A stretch of DNA of 64,000 nucleotides from Lachnospiraceae bacterium. GTDB taxonomy: Bacteria > Bacillota > Clostridia > Lachnospirales > Lachnospiraceae. The stretch's first letter is position 1. The number at the start of each line of letters is the position of its first letter. Below, one piece after another: positions 8,528-16,874 of the stretch. A model generated the notes under the pieces. That model saw only the letters and a list, made by a program, of their open reading frames with translations, did not search any database and was not told the origin of the DNA. Location: contig JAFWLM010000088.1 in assembly GCA_017511045.1 (NCBI GenBank), forward strand, positions 97,692 to 161,691, read 5' to 3'. Position numbers and translations under genes: made by a program.

Positions 8528-9532
8528 ATGACAGAGATCCCTCAAAACGGCCGGCTAATAAATGGCCGTTATCAGCTTGTCAGGCTTTTGAAAAAAGGAG
8601 AGATGGGCGAGGTCTATACGGCAAAAGACATCCTTCTCCGTGACTTTGTGATCATTAAGAAAACGAGAGCGGAGGAGGCGCGGATCATTTCCGGACTTTG
8701 TCATCCCGGTATTGTCAGATATCTGGATGCATTTCCGGAAGCAGAAGCTTTCGGGACTGTGTCTTCAGGGCATAAGGCAGGTACCGCTTTGAATTCTGTT
8801 TTTCTGGTCGAAGAGTATGTCCCGGGAGAAACTCTGACCGTTTATGTCGAAAAGAACGGGCCGATTCCGGAAGAAGAGACGATCGGGATCGGGCTTCAGA
8901 TCTGTGAGATCTTAAACTATCTGCACAGTCTCGATCCGCCTTTGATCTATCGGGATTTAAAGCCGGATAATCTCATGCTGCAGCCGGATGGGAAGGTAAA
9001 ACTGATCGACTTTGGCATAGCAAGGGAATATGTGAAGTGGGAAGACCAGGATACAAACCATTTCGGGACCAGAGGGTATGCGGCTCCGGAGCAATACGGA
9101 GAAAGCCTCGCGCAAAGTGATGCCCGCTCGGATCTGTATGGCCTCGGAATGGTTTTAGCTTATCTGTTGACCGGAGTGGATCCCGCAAGGATCGCTGCAG
9201 AGGAAGAAGGTAAGGAGATGCTTAGGAATGCTGCATCACAGGCTCTTCTTCAACTGATTTTGAAATGCACAGAAACAGAGCCGTTAAAGCGGTATCAGAG
9301 CGCAGAGATACTGGCGTATGAACTGAAGAAACTAAAATCAGAGGCCGGTTTTCGCAGGACAAAGGATTCGGAACAATCAGAGCGGGCGGCGTTGGTCGGA
9401 AAGCCACTGCAGACTGCTGATCATAAAAAAAAGCAGGGCCTGAAGTCGGTCCTGCTTGTGATACTTTTGATCCTCGGCTGTTCTGCCGGGGTTCTTCTCG
9501 AGTTTTTCTTTCTTGTATGGCTGTCTAGTTAG
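8528..9532 (+). CDS. Serine/threonine protein kinase with C-terminal membrane anchor
   Basis: A 334-residue Hanks-type kinase. The glycine-rich loop LKKGEMGEVY (21-30) has lost one glycine; a VIIKK lysine (K44 or K45), a catalytic YRDLKPDN (D143), DFG (161-163) and the activation segment GTRGYAAPEQY are all present. A single hydrophobic helix near the C-terminus leaves almost nothing outside, so there is no PASTA sensor domain as in PknB/PrkC. Starting at ATG 8528 places the gene after the upstream terminator, though no ribosome site is visible. No PP2C phosphatase is adjacent. Its last 8 bp overlap the convergent gene on the other strand. Confidence 0.88.
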   Translation: MTEIPQNGRLINGRYQLVRLLKKGEMGEVYTAKDILLRDFVIIKKTRAEEARIISGLCHPGIVRYLDAFPEAEAFGTVSSGHKAGTALNSVFLVEEYVPGETLTVYVEKNGPIPEEETIGIGLQICEILNYLHSLDPPLIYRDLKPDNLMLQPDGKVKLIDFGIAREYVKWEDQDTNHFGTRGYAAPEQYGESLAQSDARSDLYGLGMVLAYLLTGVDPARIAAEEEGKEMLRNAASQALLQLILKCTETEPLKRYQSAEILAYELKKLKSEAGFRRTKDSEQSERAALVGKPLQTADHKKKQGLKSVLLVILLILGCSAGVLLEFFFLVWLSS

Positions 9533-11243
9533 CCGTGTAGTCGCGTTTGAATGCGTCTCCAACATTATAGTAAATGTTCAGATTGGAAGCAGCATTCCAG
9601 GTGATGAAGCCGCCGTCACCGATTCCTGCATCCCAAAGTGCCTGCACCTGACCGCCAAGGAAAGCGGAGTTTGCATAGACCACTGGATCCCAGTACGGAA
9701 CATCGTAGCAGGTGAGCCAGGTCCTTGCACTTGCAGGGTTTGGAGTGATCGTCTGTGCTTCTGCTGCCTTTTCTGCCCAGTTATATACTGTTGTATAGTA
9801 ATCTGACCATGTGTCAACATCACGCCCGAAGTGATCAACGTATGGCATTGAGCTGATCGCGTCAACCACCATGGAAATAGCAGGCCAGTACTGACCGTAA
9901 GCAGTTACATATCCATTCGAGCATTCGCCGAATACATCAACAGAGAAGTATGCGCCTGCTTTGTGGATCTGGTCTGCGGCATAGAAGCAGAAGTTCTGGA
10001 TCGCTTCGGCTTTTTCCTCATTATAGGTATTCTTGAAATCCGCGCCGCCGTCTCTCGACATGAAGAAGGTGTTCTCCGGGAATCGCACATAGTCAAACTG
10101 GATCTCATCGAATCCGATCTCTTCCACTGCGGCAACAGCCAGTTTCACATTGTATTCCCAGGCAAGACGGGAGTAAGCAGACGGCCATTCCTGATTGACA
10201 CCATTATTGAAAATACACTCATTCGGATTGTCTGCGGCGAATTCCTCATCATTAAAGACGACGATACGTCCGATCGTCCAGATACCTGCAGCCTTCACTT
10301 TATCCACTGCAGCTTTATAATCCGCTACATCGTGCAGACCATGGTTATAGGATGTCGGGCTGTATTCATTTGCGGCTTCTGCCTTATATGCAAGCCGTCC
10401 GTCTTTGATGTCGATAACAAAGGCATTGCAGCCGATATCCTGGGCGCATTCGATATAGGTATCGATCACATCAATGGTACCCATGTTCATATACAGCGTC
10501 CTTGCTTCGGCAGGCATTTCTTTGTCAGTATCAAAGGATTTATCATAAGGGAAGTAGTCCATAGCTGTCGGAGGACCGCAGTATAACTCTGTATCATAGA
10601 TCTTGTCTTTATTCAGATCATAGTATTCCGTGTTAACTGCATCCGCCTCTTCCTGGGTCGGAACAAGATATTTGCTGAATACATAGCCTTCCGTCTCGCC
10701 GGATTTTACTTTATACATCTCAACCGTGCCGTCCTCATTGATCTTGTCAAAGCCGGTGACTTCGAGAGCTGTTCCTTTCTTAAAGAAGGAAGCGATATCC
10801 GGAGTGTCCGGATTCTCATAGACAGTAACGGAAGTTCTTACAAAACGGGCAGTTTCACGAACAGTATCTGCCTGGTCGTCTGCAAGATCTGTTTCCAGGA
10901 AATAGTGGATCGGAGGCTCTTCGTCGCTTTCAACGGATGGGGCTTCTTCCTCCAGACGGAGATAATTGATCTCGCCGGCAACGACCGGAGTCGGGTAGAC
11001 ATTCACCTGCGTTCCTCGAGGAATCGTATATGCCTGAGTTGCCTCAAGTTCTTTCGTCTCTTCGTTTTCTGTCAGTTCATATACAGCAACTTCTGTTGTA
11101 TCAGATGCAGCGAACTTCGGTACAGATGACTCTTTTGGTGTATTGCCGTCACATGAGGTCAGCCCCACACTTAAAACGATGCAGATCACTGCAATTAAGA
11201 CTACTGATATGATCGCCGGAAGAAATTTAACAACTTTTTTCAT
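9525..11243 (-). CDS. DUF4015 putative glycoside hydrolase lipoprotein with SH3-like region
   Basis: A 572-residue exported protein. The start at 11243 is preceded by AGGTGAG; the signal ends in LTSC with C31 as lipidation site. An N-terminal part resembling bacterial SH3 repeats (residues about 60-220, ending EGYVFSKYLVPT) is followed by a TIM-barrel-like domain with NAFVIDIKDGRL, IGRIVVFND and FDEIQFDYVRFP, the hallmark of the DUF4015 / GH13-like putative glycosidases. Substrate is unknown; a cell-wall or surface polysaccharide is plausible. The stop codon lies inside the kinase gene, so the two convergent coding regions overlap by 8 bp. Confidence 0.82.
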   Translation of the reverse strand: MKKVVKFLPAIISVVLIAVICIVLSVGLTSCDGNTPKESSVPKFAASDTTEVAVYELTENEETKELEATQAYTIPRGTQVNVYPTPVVAGEINYLRLEEEAPSVESDEEPPIHYFLETDLADDQADTVRETARFVRTSVTVYENPDTPDIASFFKKGTALEVTGFDKINEDGTVEMYKVKSGETEGYVFSKYLVPTQEEADAVNTEYYDLNKDKIYDTELYCGPPTAMDYFPYDKSFDTDKEMPAEARTLYMNMGTIDVIDTYIECAQDIGCNAFVIDIKDGRLAYKAEAANEYSPTSYNHGLHDVADYKAAVDKVKAAGIWTIGRIVVFNDEEFAADNPNECIFNNGVNQEWPSAYSRLAWEYNVKLAVAAVEEIGFDEIQFDYVRFPENTFFMSRDGGADFKNTYNEEKAEAIQNFCFYAADQIHKAGAYFSVDVFGECSNGYVTAYGQYWPAISMVVDAISSMPYVDHFGRDVDTWSDYYTTVYNWAEKAAEAQTITPNPASARTWLTCYDVPYWDPVVYANSAFLGGQVQALWDAGIGDGGFITWNAASNLNIYYNVGDAFKRDYTAN

Positions 11244-11363
11244 TTTCTCACCTGTTTTCCAATACGATAACTTTAGATTTGGAAACATTTTATTATAAAA
11301 CGGCTTCTTTCTCAATATAAAAGAGCTCTATCGGGAAAAAACATAAACCGAAAAAGCATCTTG

Positions 11364-11410
11364 GATGTCAAGTAAAAATACTTGACATCACCTGCCTTGT
11401 AGTGTAATAT
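11364..11410 (+). promoter_or_regulatory. ylxM-ffh promoter with an overlapping 11-bp dyad
   Basis: TTGACA (11382-11387), a 17-nt spacer and TAATAT (11405-11410) form a near-consensus promoter. A perfect dyad, GATGTCAAGTA (11364-11374) and TACTTGACATC (11379-11389) with loop AAAA, covers the -35 box. This is the geometry of a repressor operator or a cruciform. The -10 box ends 9 nt before the ylxM start codon, so the transcript should be leaderless. Confidence 0.8.
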
Positions 11411-11419
11411 GGCAAAGCT

Positions 11420-11734
11420 ATGGAAAAAATCGTAGAGCAGTCTCTGTTATATGATTTTTACGGAGATCTGCTGACAGAGCATCAAAAAGATATCTATGAA
11501 GGCTATGTGCTGGAGAATCTTTCGCTTGCAGAACTGGCGGAGAGCTCCGGAATCAGCCGGCAGGGCGTACACGACCTGATCAAACGGGTCGAGAATGCGC
11601 TTCAGGATTATGAAAAAAAGCTGCATCTGGTTGAGAAGTTCCTGAATATCAAAGAAGAGGTCCAGAAGATCCGGAAAAGTGACAGCTTAGAGCAGGCGCA
11701 GACGATCGCGGAAGAGATCCTGGATATCTTATAA
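11420..11734 (+). CDS. ylxM: YlxM/p13-family DNA-binding protein (UPF0122)
   Basis: A 104-residue helix-turn-helix protein (LSLAELAESSGISRQGVHDLIKR, sigma-70 region-4-like) of the YlxM family, normally encoded just before ffh as here and linked to the signal recognition particle pathway. The ATG at 11420 aligns with the usual family start (MEKIVEQSLLYDFYGDLLTEHQ). It has no Shine-Dalgarno sequence and sits 9 nt after the -10 box, so it should be translated from a leaderless message. The gap to ffh is 18 nt. Confidence 0.92.
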   Translation: MEKIVEQSLLYDFYGDLLTEHQKDIYEGYVLENLSLAELAESSGISRQGVHDLIKRVENALQDYEKKLHLVEKFLNIKEEVQKIRKSDSLEQAQTIAEEILDIL

Positions 11735-11752
11735 AGAAAGGCAAAGTGCTAA

Positions 11753-13120
11753 ATGGCATTCGAAAGCTTATCGGATAAATTACAGAATGTATTTAAAAAG
11801 CTGAGAGGCAAAGGACGCTTAACGGAGGCCGATGTCGACCTCGCGATGAAGGAAGTTAAGATGGCTCTTTTAGAGGCCGATGTTAACTTTAAAGTCGTAA
11901 AACAGTTCATTGCTTCTGTCAAAGAGCGTGCGGTCGGTGAAGATGTCATGAAGAGCCTGACACCGGGCCAGATGGTCATCAAGATCGTTAACGAAGAGCT
12001 GACCTCCCTGATGGGCGGCGAGCCGGCAGAGTTGAAACTCCTTCCGGGTATGGCTAAGACGGTCATCATGATGGCAGGTCTTCAGGGTTCCGGTAAAACA
12101 ACGACGGCCGCAAAGCTCGCAGGAAAGCTGAAAGAGCAGGGCAAGCGTCCGCTTTTAGTTGCCTGCGATATCTATCGTCCTGCAGCAGTTGATCAGTTGA
12201 AGATCAATGCGGAAAAAGTCGGAGTTCCGGTCTTTGAGCAGGGAACCGATAAAAAAGCAGCAGACATTGCAAAAGCAGCAATGGAGCATGCACAGGCAAA
12301 CAACAATAACGTGGTCATCATTGATACGGCAGGACGTCTGCAGATCGATGAAGATATGATGGCAGAGCTTGAAAGCATCAAGAACACGATCGATGTGACA
12401 CAGACACTCCTTGTCGTTGATGCGATGACCGGTCAGGATGCGGTCAATATCGCCAAGGGATTTAATGAGCGCATCGGTGTTGATGGTGTGATCCTTACCA
12501 AACTTGATGGTGATTCCAGAGGTGGTGCAGCCCTTTCTGTTCGCTCCGTCACAGGCGTTCCGATCCTGTATGCCGGCATGGGCGAGAAACTTTCAGACCT
12601 TGAGCAGTTCTATCCGGACCGTATGGCAGGAAGGATCCTTGGTATGGGAGACGTTCTTTCCCTGATCGAAAAGGCGGAAAACGCAATCGATGAAGAGCAG
12701 GCCATGGATATGGCTGCCCGCATGAAAAAGAACGACCTTAACTTTGAGGACTATCTGATGAGCATGCAGCAGATGCGGAAAATGGGTGGACTGGCAGAGA
12801 TCCTTAAGATGATGCCGGGCGTCAACATGAACGGCATGGTCTTAGATGACAGCAAACTGATGCGTGTGGAAGCGATCATCAATTCCATGACAAAGAAAGA
12901 ACGCAGGAACCCGAAGCTTCTGAATCCTTCCAGAAAAAACAGAATTGCAAAGGGCGCCGGTGTTGATATCGCAGAAGTCAACCGTCTGGTGAAACAGTTT
13001 GAACAGGCGAAAAAAGCGATGAAGCAGATGGGCGGTCTGAATGGTCTCATGGGCGGAAAGCGAGGCAAGGGCCTTGGCGGAATGCTCGGCGGCATGAAGG
13101 GCATGAAAGGTTTATTTTAA
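11753..13120 (+). CDS. ffh: Signal recognition particle protein Ffh
   Basis: The 455-residue SRP54 GTPase targets signal-anchored proteins to the membrane with 4.5S/6S RNA and FtsY. The N domain is followed by the G domain with GLQGSGKTTTAAKLA near residue 108, DTAGR and TKLDGDSRGG. The C-terminal M domain is rich in methionine and ends in a Gly/Met/Lys tail (GGMLGGMKGMKGLF). It is cotranscribed after ylxM. The SRP RNA gene is not in this window. Confidence 0.97.
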   Translation: MAFESLSDKLQNVFKKLRGKGRLTEADVDLAMKEVKMALLEADVNFKVVKQFIASVKERAVGEDVMKSLTPGQMVIKIVNEELTSLMGGEPAELKLLPGMAKTVIMMAGLQGSGKTTTAAKLAGKLKEQGKRPLLVACDIYRPAAVDQLKINAEKVGVPVFEQGTDKKAADIAKAAMEHAQANNNNVVIIDTAGRLQIDEDMMAELESIKNTIDVTQTLLVVDAMTGQDAVNIAKGFNERIGVDGVILTKLDGDSRGGAALSVRSVTGVPILYAGMGEKLSDLEQFYPDRMAGRILGMGDVLSLIEKAENAIDEEQAMDMAARMKKNDLNFEDYLMSMQQMRKMGGLAEILKMMPGVNMNGMVLDDSKLMRVEAIINSMTKKERRNPKLLNPSRKNRIAKGAGVDIAEVNRLVKQFEQAKKAMKQMGGLNGLMGGKRGKGLGGMLGGMKGMKGLF

Positions 13121-13187
13121 AGTTCATAACGGCACAGCCGTGAATAATAAATAAGTTTATAAAGATTTAAGAAAAGAGGAAAACAAA

Positions 13188-13433
13188 ATGGCAGTTAAAA
13201 TCAGATTAAGAAGAATGGGAAAAAAGAAAGCACCTTTTTACAGAATTGTCGTGGCTGACAGCCGTTCTCCGCGTGACGGAAGATTTATCGAGGAAATCGG
13301 AACTTATGATCCGAACCAGGAGCCGAGCGCTGTAACCATCGATAAAGAGGCAGCTCAGAAATGGCTCAACAATGGTGCACAGCCGACTGACGTCGTTGCT
13401 AAACTTTTTAAAGGCGAGGGCATCACAAAATAG
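13188..13433 (+). CDS. rpsP: 30S ribosomal protein S16
   Basis: An 81-residue S16 protein of standard length with the family start [43 protein letters not shown] gives a clear ribosome site before ATG 13188. It lies in the conserved order ffh-rpsP-khpA-rimM-trmD, so it is part of a ribosome assembly and protein-targeting operon. Confidence 0.97.
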   Translation: MAVKIRLRRMGKKKAPFYRIVVADSRSPRDGRFIEEIGTYDPNQEPSAVTIDKEAAQKWLNNGAQPTDVVAKLFKGEGITK

Positions 13434-13446
13434 AAAGAGGTGAAGA

Positions 13447-13680
13447 ATGAAGGAATTAGTAGAAGTTATCGCTAAGGCTCTTGTTGATTCACCGGAAGAA
13501 GTTCTTGTTGTTCAGAATGAGGAAGACGACGGAACAATTGTTTTGGAGCTCCATGTTGCAAAAGACGACATGGGAAAAGTCATCGGCAAAAAGGGCCGTA
13601 TCGCAAAATCCATTCGAACGGTTGTTAAGACCGCTGCCACAAAAAAGGGGCAGAAGGTCGTTGTGGATATCGTAGAGTAA
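13447..13680 (+). CDS. khpA: KH-domain RNA-binding protein KhpA
   Basis: A 77-residue single KH-domain protein (YlqC/KhpA) with the GKKGRIAK GxxG loop near residues 48-51. KhpA pairs with KhpB/Jag to bind RNA and affects cell elongation and division in Firmicutes. GAGGTGAAGA sits directly before the ATG at 13447, 13 nt after rpsP, matching the usual location between rpsP and rimM. Confidence 0.93.
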   Translation: MKELVEVIAKALVDSPEEVLVVQNEEDDGTIVLELHVAKDDMGKVIGKKGRIAKSIRTVVKTAATKKGQKVVVDIVE

Positions 13681-13782
13681 AATTGAAACGGAAGGGCTTT
13701 GGGTTTTGGCCGGGCTCTTCCGTTGTTTGTTGAAAGGCTGGTGGGCGAAACGAACGTTCCCATCAGACAGAGTATAACAGTC

Positions 13783-14337
13783 ATGGAACAGTTTTTAAGG
13801 ATCGGCGTGATCACACAGGCTCACGGAATCAGGGGAGAAGTAAAAGTTTATCCGACCACGGATTCTCCGGAGCGTTTCAAAGAAGTGAAACGGGTGATCA
13901 TTCAAAGCAAAAAAGGGGAGATCGAGACAGAAATCAAAGGCGTCAAATTCTTTAAGAATATGGCGATCATTCAGTTTGCCTGCTTTGATTCGCCGGAGGA
14001 AGCCTCAAAATACAGACAGGCGGACGTCATGATCTACAGAGAAGATGCCCAGCCGTTAGAGGAAGGCGAATACTATATCGCAGATCTTTTAGGCTGCAGC
14101 GTTTTTCTGGATGAGGAAAGCGTTCCTGTCTTAAAGGAAGCGGACTCTTCAATCGAAATTGATTCCAGACGGTGCATCGGAACGATCAAAGATGTGCTTC
14201 AGACCGGAGCAAACGATGTTTATATCGTAAATACCGGAAAGAAGGAACTTCTGATCCCGGTCATTAAAGACTGTATTTTAAATGTAGATATTGAGAGGGG
14301 AGAGATCCTTGTTCATCTTCTTCCCGGATTGATTTGA
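13783..14337 (+). CDS. rimM: Ribosome maturation factor RimM
   Basis: A 184-residue 16S rRNA processing factor that binds S19 and helps 30S head assembly. The family start is visible as MEQFLRIGVITQAHGIRGEVKV; the C-terminal PRC-barrel part contains GANDVYIVNTGKKELLIPVI. I start at ATG 13783 instead of the longer in-frame ATG at 13699, because the extra 28 residues are unlike the family. No good Shine-Dalgarno precedes either. trmD begins 1 nt after its stop, so the two are translationally coupled. Confidence 0.93.
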   Translation: MEQFLRIGVITQAHGIRGEVKVYPTTDSPERFKEVKRVIIQSKKGEIETEIKGVKFFKNMAIIQFACFDSPEEASKYRQADVMIYREDAQPLEEGEYYIADLLGCSVFLDEESVPVLKEADSSIEIDSRRCIGTIKDVLQTGANDVYIVNTGKKELLIPVIKDCILNVDIERGEILVHLLPGLI

Positions 14338-14338
14338 T

Positions 14339-15229
14339 ATGAATTTTCATTTTCTGACATTGTTTCCGGATATGATCCGGGCCGGATTGAATACCAGCAT
14401 TATCGGAAGGGCGGTGAAAGCCGGCTTTATCTCAATTCATGCGGTGCAGATCCGTGATTATACAGAGGATAAGCACGGACATACCGATGCGGCACCTTAT
14501 GGCGGCGGGGCAGGACTGGTCATGACCTGTCAGCCGATCTATGACGCATACCGGGATGTTCTGGCAGGAATTGCGGCGTCCAAGGTCAATGCATTTGCAC
14601 GCTCAAAAAACATCAGCTTCGAGGAAGCGGTCATGGACCCGGATTTCCAGATGATGAATCATAAAAAGCCGCGTGTCCTGTATACGTCTCCGGCCGGAAA
14701 AGTGTTTGATCAGGAGATGGCAAAGGAACTTGCTAAGGAAGAGGACCTCATCATCCTTTGTGGTCATTACGAGGGTGTTGACCAGCGTGTGCTAGATCTG
14801 ATCGGAGCGGAGGATGTTTCGATCGGCGACTATGTTCTGACTGGAGGAGAACTTCCGGCCATGGTCATGGCAGATGCCATCAGCCGTATGGTGCCGGGTG
14901 TCCTTCATAATGAAGACTCCGGAGTAGATGAGAGTTTTTCTGAAGTCTTTCCGAAGCAGGAACTGACGAAAAAGGCAAGAAAAGAAGTGTACGGAGAACT
15001 CTTAAGACGCAGACCGAAGGCTGAAGCCGAGGGGAGTTCTCAGGAAAATGAAACGGAAGAAGAGCTTAAGATCAAGCTCTTGGAATATCCGCAATATACG
15101 AGACCGGAGGTCTTTATGGGGATGAAGGTCCCTGAGGTCCTGCTGTCCGGAAATCACGCGGAAATCTTAAAATGGCGCAGAAGCCAGTCAATCGAGCGGA
15201 CGAAAAAACGCCGCCCGGATATTTTATAA
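14339..15229 (+). CDS. trmD: tRNA (guanine-N1)-methyltransferase TrmD, enlarged
   Basis: TrmD makes m1G37 in tRNAs reading CNN/CGG codons and prevents frameshifting. The knotted-fold signatures ILCGHYEGVDQRVLD and SIGDYVLTGGELPAM are present. At 296 residues it is longer than the usual 240-250. Two inserts account for this: about residues 79-103 (IAASKVNAFARSKN region) and about residues 222-244 (Glu-rich SSQENETEEE). rplS, which normally follows trmD, is missing here and terminators follow instead. Confidence 0.95.
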   Translation: MNFHFLTLFPDMIRAGLNTSIIGRAVKAGFISIHAVQIRDYTEDKHGHTDAAPYGGGAGLVMTCQPIYDAYRDVLAGIAASKVNAFARSKNISFEEAVMDPDFQMMNHKKPRVLYTSPAGKVFDQEMAKELAKEEDLIILCGHYEGVDQRVLDLIGAEDVSIGDYVLTGGELPAMVMADAISRMVPGVLHNEDSGVDESFSEVFPKQELTKKARKEVYGELLRRRPKAEAEGSSQENETEEELKIKLLEYPQYTRPEVFMGMKVPEVLLSGNHAEILKWRRSQSIERTKKRRPDIL

Positions 15230-15342
15230 AAAAGTGCTGTTTCTGATCCATCAGGGGAGACAGCGGCAGAATGCATTGTATTAACCGGTGCCGCTCTTCG
15301 TGAGGATCAGGAGATTGCCAATTGATAACAAACAGATTGATT

Positions 15343-15386
15343 TCTCCGCCTTTTACCTGTCTATTATGGTAAAACGGAGATTTTTT
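15343..15386 (+). terminator. First of two tandem terminators after trmD
   Basis: TCTCCG-CC-TTTTACC (15343-15357) pairs with GGTAAAA-CGGAGA (15368-15380), with a 2-nt bulge and a 10-nt loop, followed by six T residues. It closes the ylxM-trmD operon. Confidence 0.8.
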
Positions 15387-15390
15387 ATGG

Positions 15391-15439
15391 AAAAAAGCAC
15401 AAAATCCCTTAGCATGCTAAAGGATTTTGTGCTTTTTTT
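15391..15439. repeat. Near-perfect 48-bp palindrome (copy 1), bidirectional terminator-like
   Basis: The two arms, centred between 15414 and 15415 on AGCATGCT, pair over 24 positions with one mismatch and have A6 on the left and T7 on the right. The core GCACAAAATCC...GGATTTTGTGC recurs at 61231-61276 and 61368-61410. It would terminate in both directions, but the recurrence and the fully palindromic centre suggest a dispersed repeat family. Confidence 0.85.
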
Positions 15440-15666
15440 GATGATTCAGTGACAAAAACAGTCAATAAAGCGAAAAAGGCCCAGAGGCAACCGATGTGTA
15501 AGATACACATTTCCCGGACAGGAACAATTGTGGTGTTAACTACGTATCTCGAAGATATGGTTGCTCGTACTGCTTTCTTTTTTTCAGAAGGAAACACCCC
15601 TCTGACACCATAATCCTACCGGCATTTTTTTCACACCAAATTCACAAAAATTAAGCGGAAATTTTA

Positions 15667-15695
15667 TTGACACTATTGTGTTATAGTGCTAATAT
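15667..15695 (+). promoter_or_regulatory. hrcA operon promoter overlapped by a degenerate second CIRCE-like dyad
   Basis: TTGACA (15667-15672), 17 nt, TAATAT (15690-15695): a near-consensus sigma-A promoter. TTGACACTAT (15667-15676) and ATAGTGCTAA (15683-15692) form an imperfect inverted repeat (8 of 10 pairs) whose right arm is 8/9 identical to the CIRCE half-site. HrcA could thus contact two adjacent dyads here. The second dyad is my reading, not an established site. Confidence 0.8.
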
Positions 15696-15706
15696 AACAA
15701 CAGATG

Positions 15707-15733
15707 TTAGCACTCTATTAATTTGAGTGCTAA
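15707..15733 (+). promoter_or_regulatory. CIRCE operator of the hrcA-grpE-dnaK-dnaJ operon
   Basis: TTAGCACTC (15707-15715), 9-nt spacer, GAGTGCTAA (15725-15733) is a perfect CIRCE element, starting about 5 nt after the expected transcription start. HrcA, encoded directly downstream, binds it to repress the operon and is released on heat shock. Confidence 0.97.
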
Positions 15734-15773
15734 CAATCCAAAAACAAGCAGGTACGGAAGGGCCGGTGAGAAC

Positions 15774-16847
15774 ATGGAACTGGATGCAAGAAAAAAGAAA
15801 ATTCTTCAGGCAATTATCAAGAATTATCTGGAAACCGGTGAGCCGGTTGGTTCGAGGACCATTTCCAAATATACGGATCTGAACCTGAGTTCCGCAACGA
15901 TCCGGAACGAGATGGCGGACCTTGAGGAGATGGGTTACATCTTCCAGCCGCACACTTCCGCAGGACGTATTCCGACAGATGCCGGCTATCGTTTATATGT
16001 AGACGACATGCTTTCGGAAAAGCAGTCAGCAAAGGAAAAAGAAGCACGTGAGGCAGAAGAGCAGTCGGAAAGCGGATCTTCTGAAATCGACCGCCGGATT
16101 GACCGGATCGAAGAAGTGCTTCAGGAAATGGCCAAAATGCTTGCGAACAATACGAATTATACGTCCGTGATCAGCATGCCGCAGGCAAACAAGAACCGGC
16201 TGAAATTCGTACAGCTGACCTTAGTTGAGCCGACGAAGCTCCTTACGACAGTTGTTCTTGAGGGCAACATCGTGAAAAATGAGATGATCCAGGTTGATAA
16301 AGATATCGATCCGGAAACGCTCCTGAAGCTGAACATCTTATTTAACAATGAGCTGAACGGAAAGACGCTTCGTGAGATCAACTTTGATATGGCAGCGAAC
16401 ATGGCTGATTCTGCAGGAGAACTTGGTGCTCTGGTATCGGAAATCATCAATGCGATCGCTGCAGCGATCGGCAGTGCGGACGGCATACAGATCTTTACCA
16501 GCGGAGCAACGAATATCTTTAAATATCCGGAGCTTTCTGATACGACCAAGGCAAGCGGTCTGATCGGAACCCTGGAAGAAAAAGAACTTCTGACCGGTCT
16601 CCTGGCAGATACCTCTGGAGATGATGAAGAAGAAAACACCGGAATCCAGGTCTATATCGGACAGGAAACTTCGGTAAGCTCCATGGAAGACTGTGCAGTC
16701 GTCACCGCAACCTATGAATTTGAAAAAGGTGTTTACGGAAAAGTCGGAATCATCGGGCCGAAGCGAATGGATTATGAAAAGGTCGTGGACGCACTCAAGA
16801 ATGTGACAGGAAATCTGGATAAGCAGTTCCGGAAGCCTGATAAATAG
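15774..16847 (+). CDS. hrcA: Heat-inducible transcription repressor HrcA
   Basis: The 357-residue CIRCE-binding repressor. Its N-terminal winged helix contains KKILQAIIKNYLETGEPVGSRTISK and the recognition region SSATIRNEMADLEEMGYI; the C-terminal GAF-like part is typical. It needs GroEL for full activity, giving heat-shock feedback. The reading frame opens at TTG 15723, inside CIRCE, but the family start is the ATG at 15774, after GGTGAG. Operators upstream of it and of htpG define at least two targets in this window. Confidence 0.96.
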   Translation: MELDARKKKILQAIIKNYLETGEPVGSRTISKYTDLNLSSATIRNEMADLEEMGYIFQPHTSAGRIPTDAGYRLYVDDMLSEKQSAKEKEAREAEEQSESGSSEIDRRIDRIEEVLQEMAKMLANNTNYTSVISMPQANKNRLKFVQLTLVEPTKLLTTVVLEGNIVKNEMIQVDKDIDPETLLKLNILFNNELNGKTLREINFDMAANMADSAGELGALVSEIINAIAAAIGSADGIQIFTSGATNIFKYPELSDTTKASGLIGTLEEKELLTGLLADTSGDDEEENTGIQVYIGQETSVSSMEDCAVVTATYEFEKGVYGKVGIIGPKRMDYEKVVDALKNVTGNLDKQFRKPDK

Positions 16848-16874
16848 ACAATAAACAGAAAGGCGGAATGAGTC

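Noticed and set aside
13773-13782. TATAAC just before rimM as another leaderless promoter
   Set aside because: Only 4 nt separate it from the start codon, too close for a start site at or before the ATG; rimM is inside an operon.
15409-15597. 62-codon minus-strand ORF between trmD and hrcA
   Set aside because: It runs into the palindromic terminator, has only a GTG start without a good SD, and resembles nothing known.
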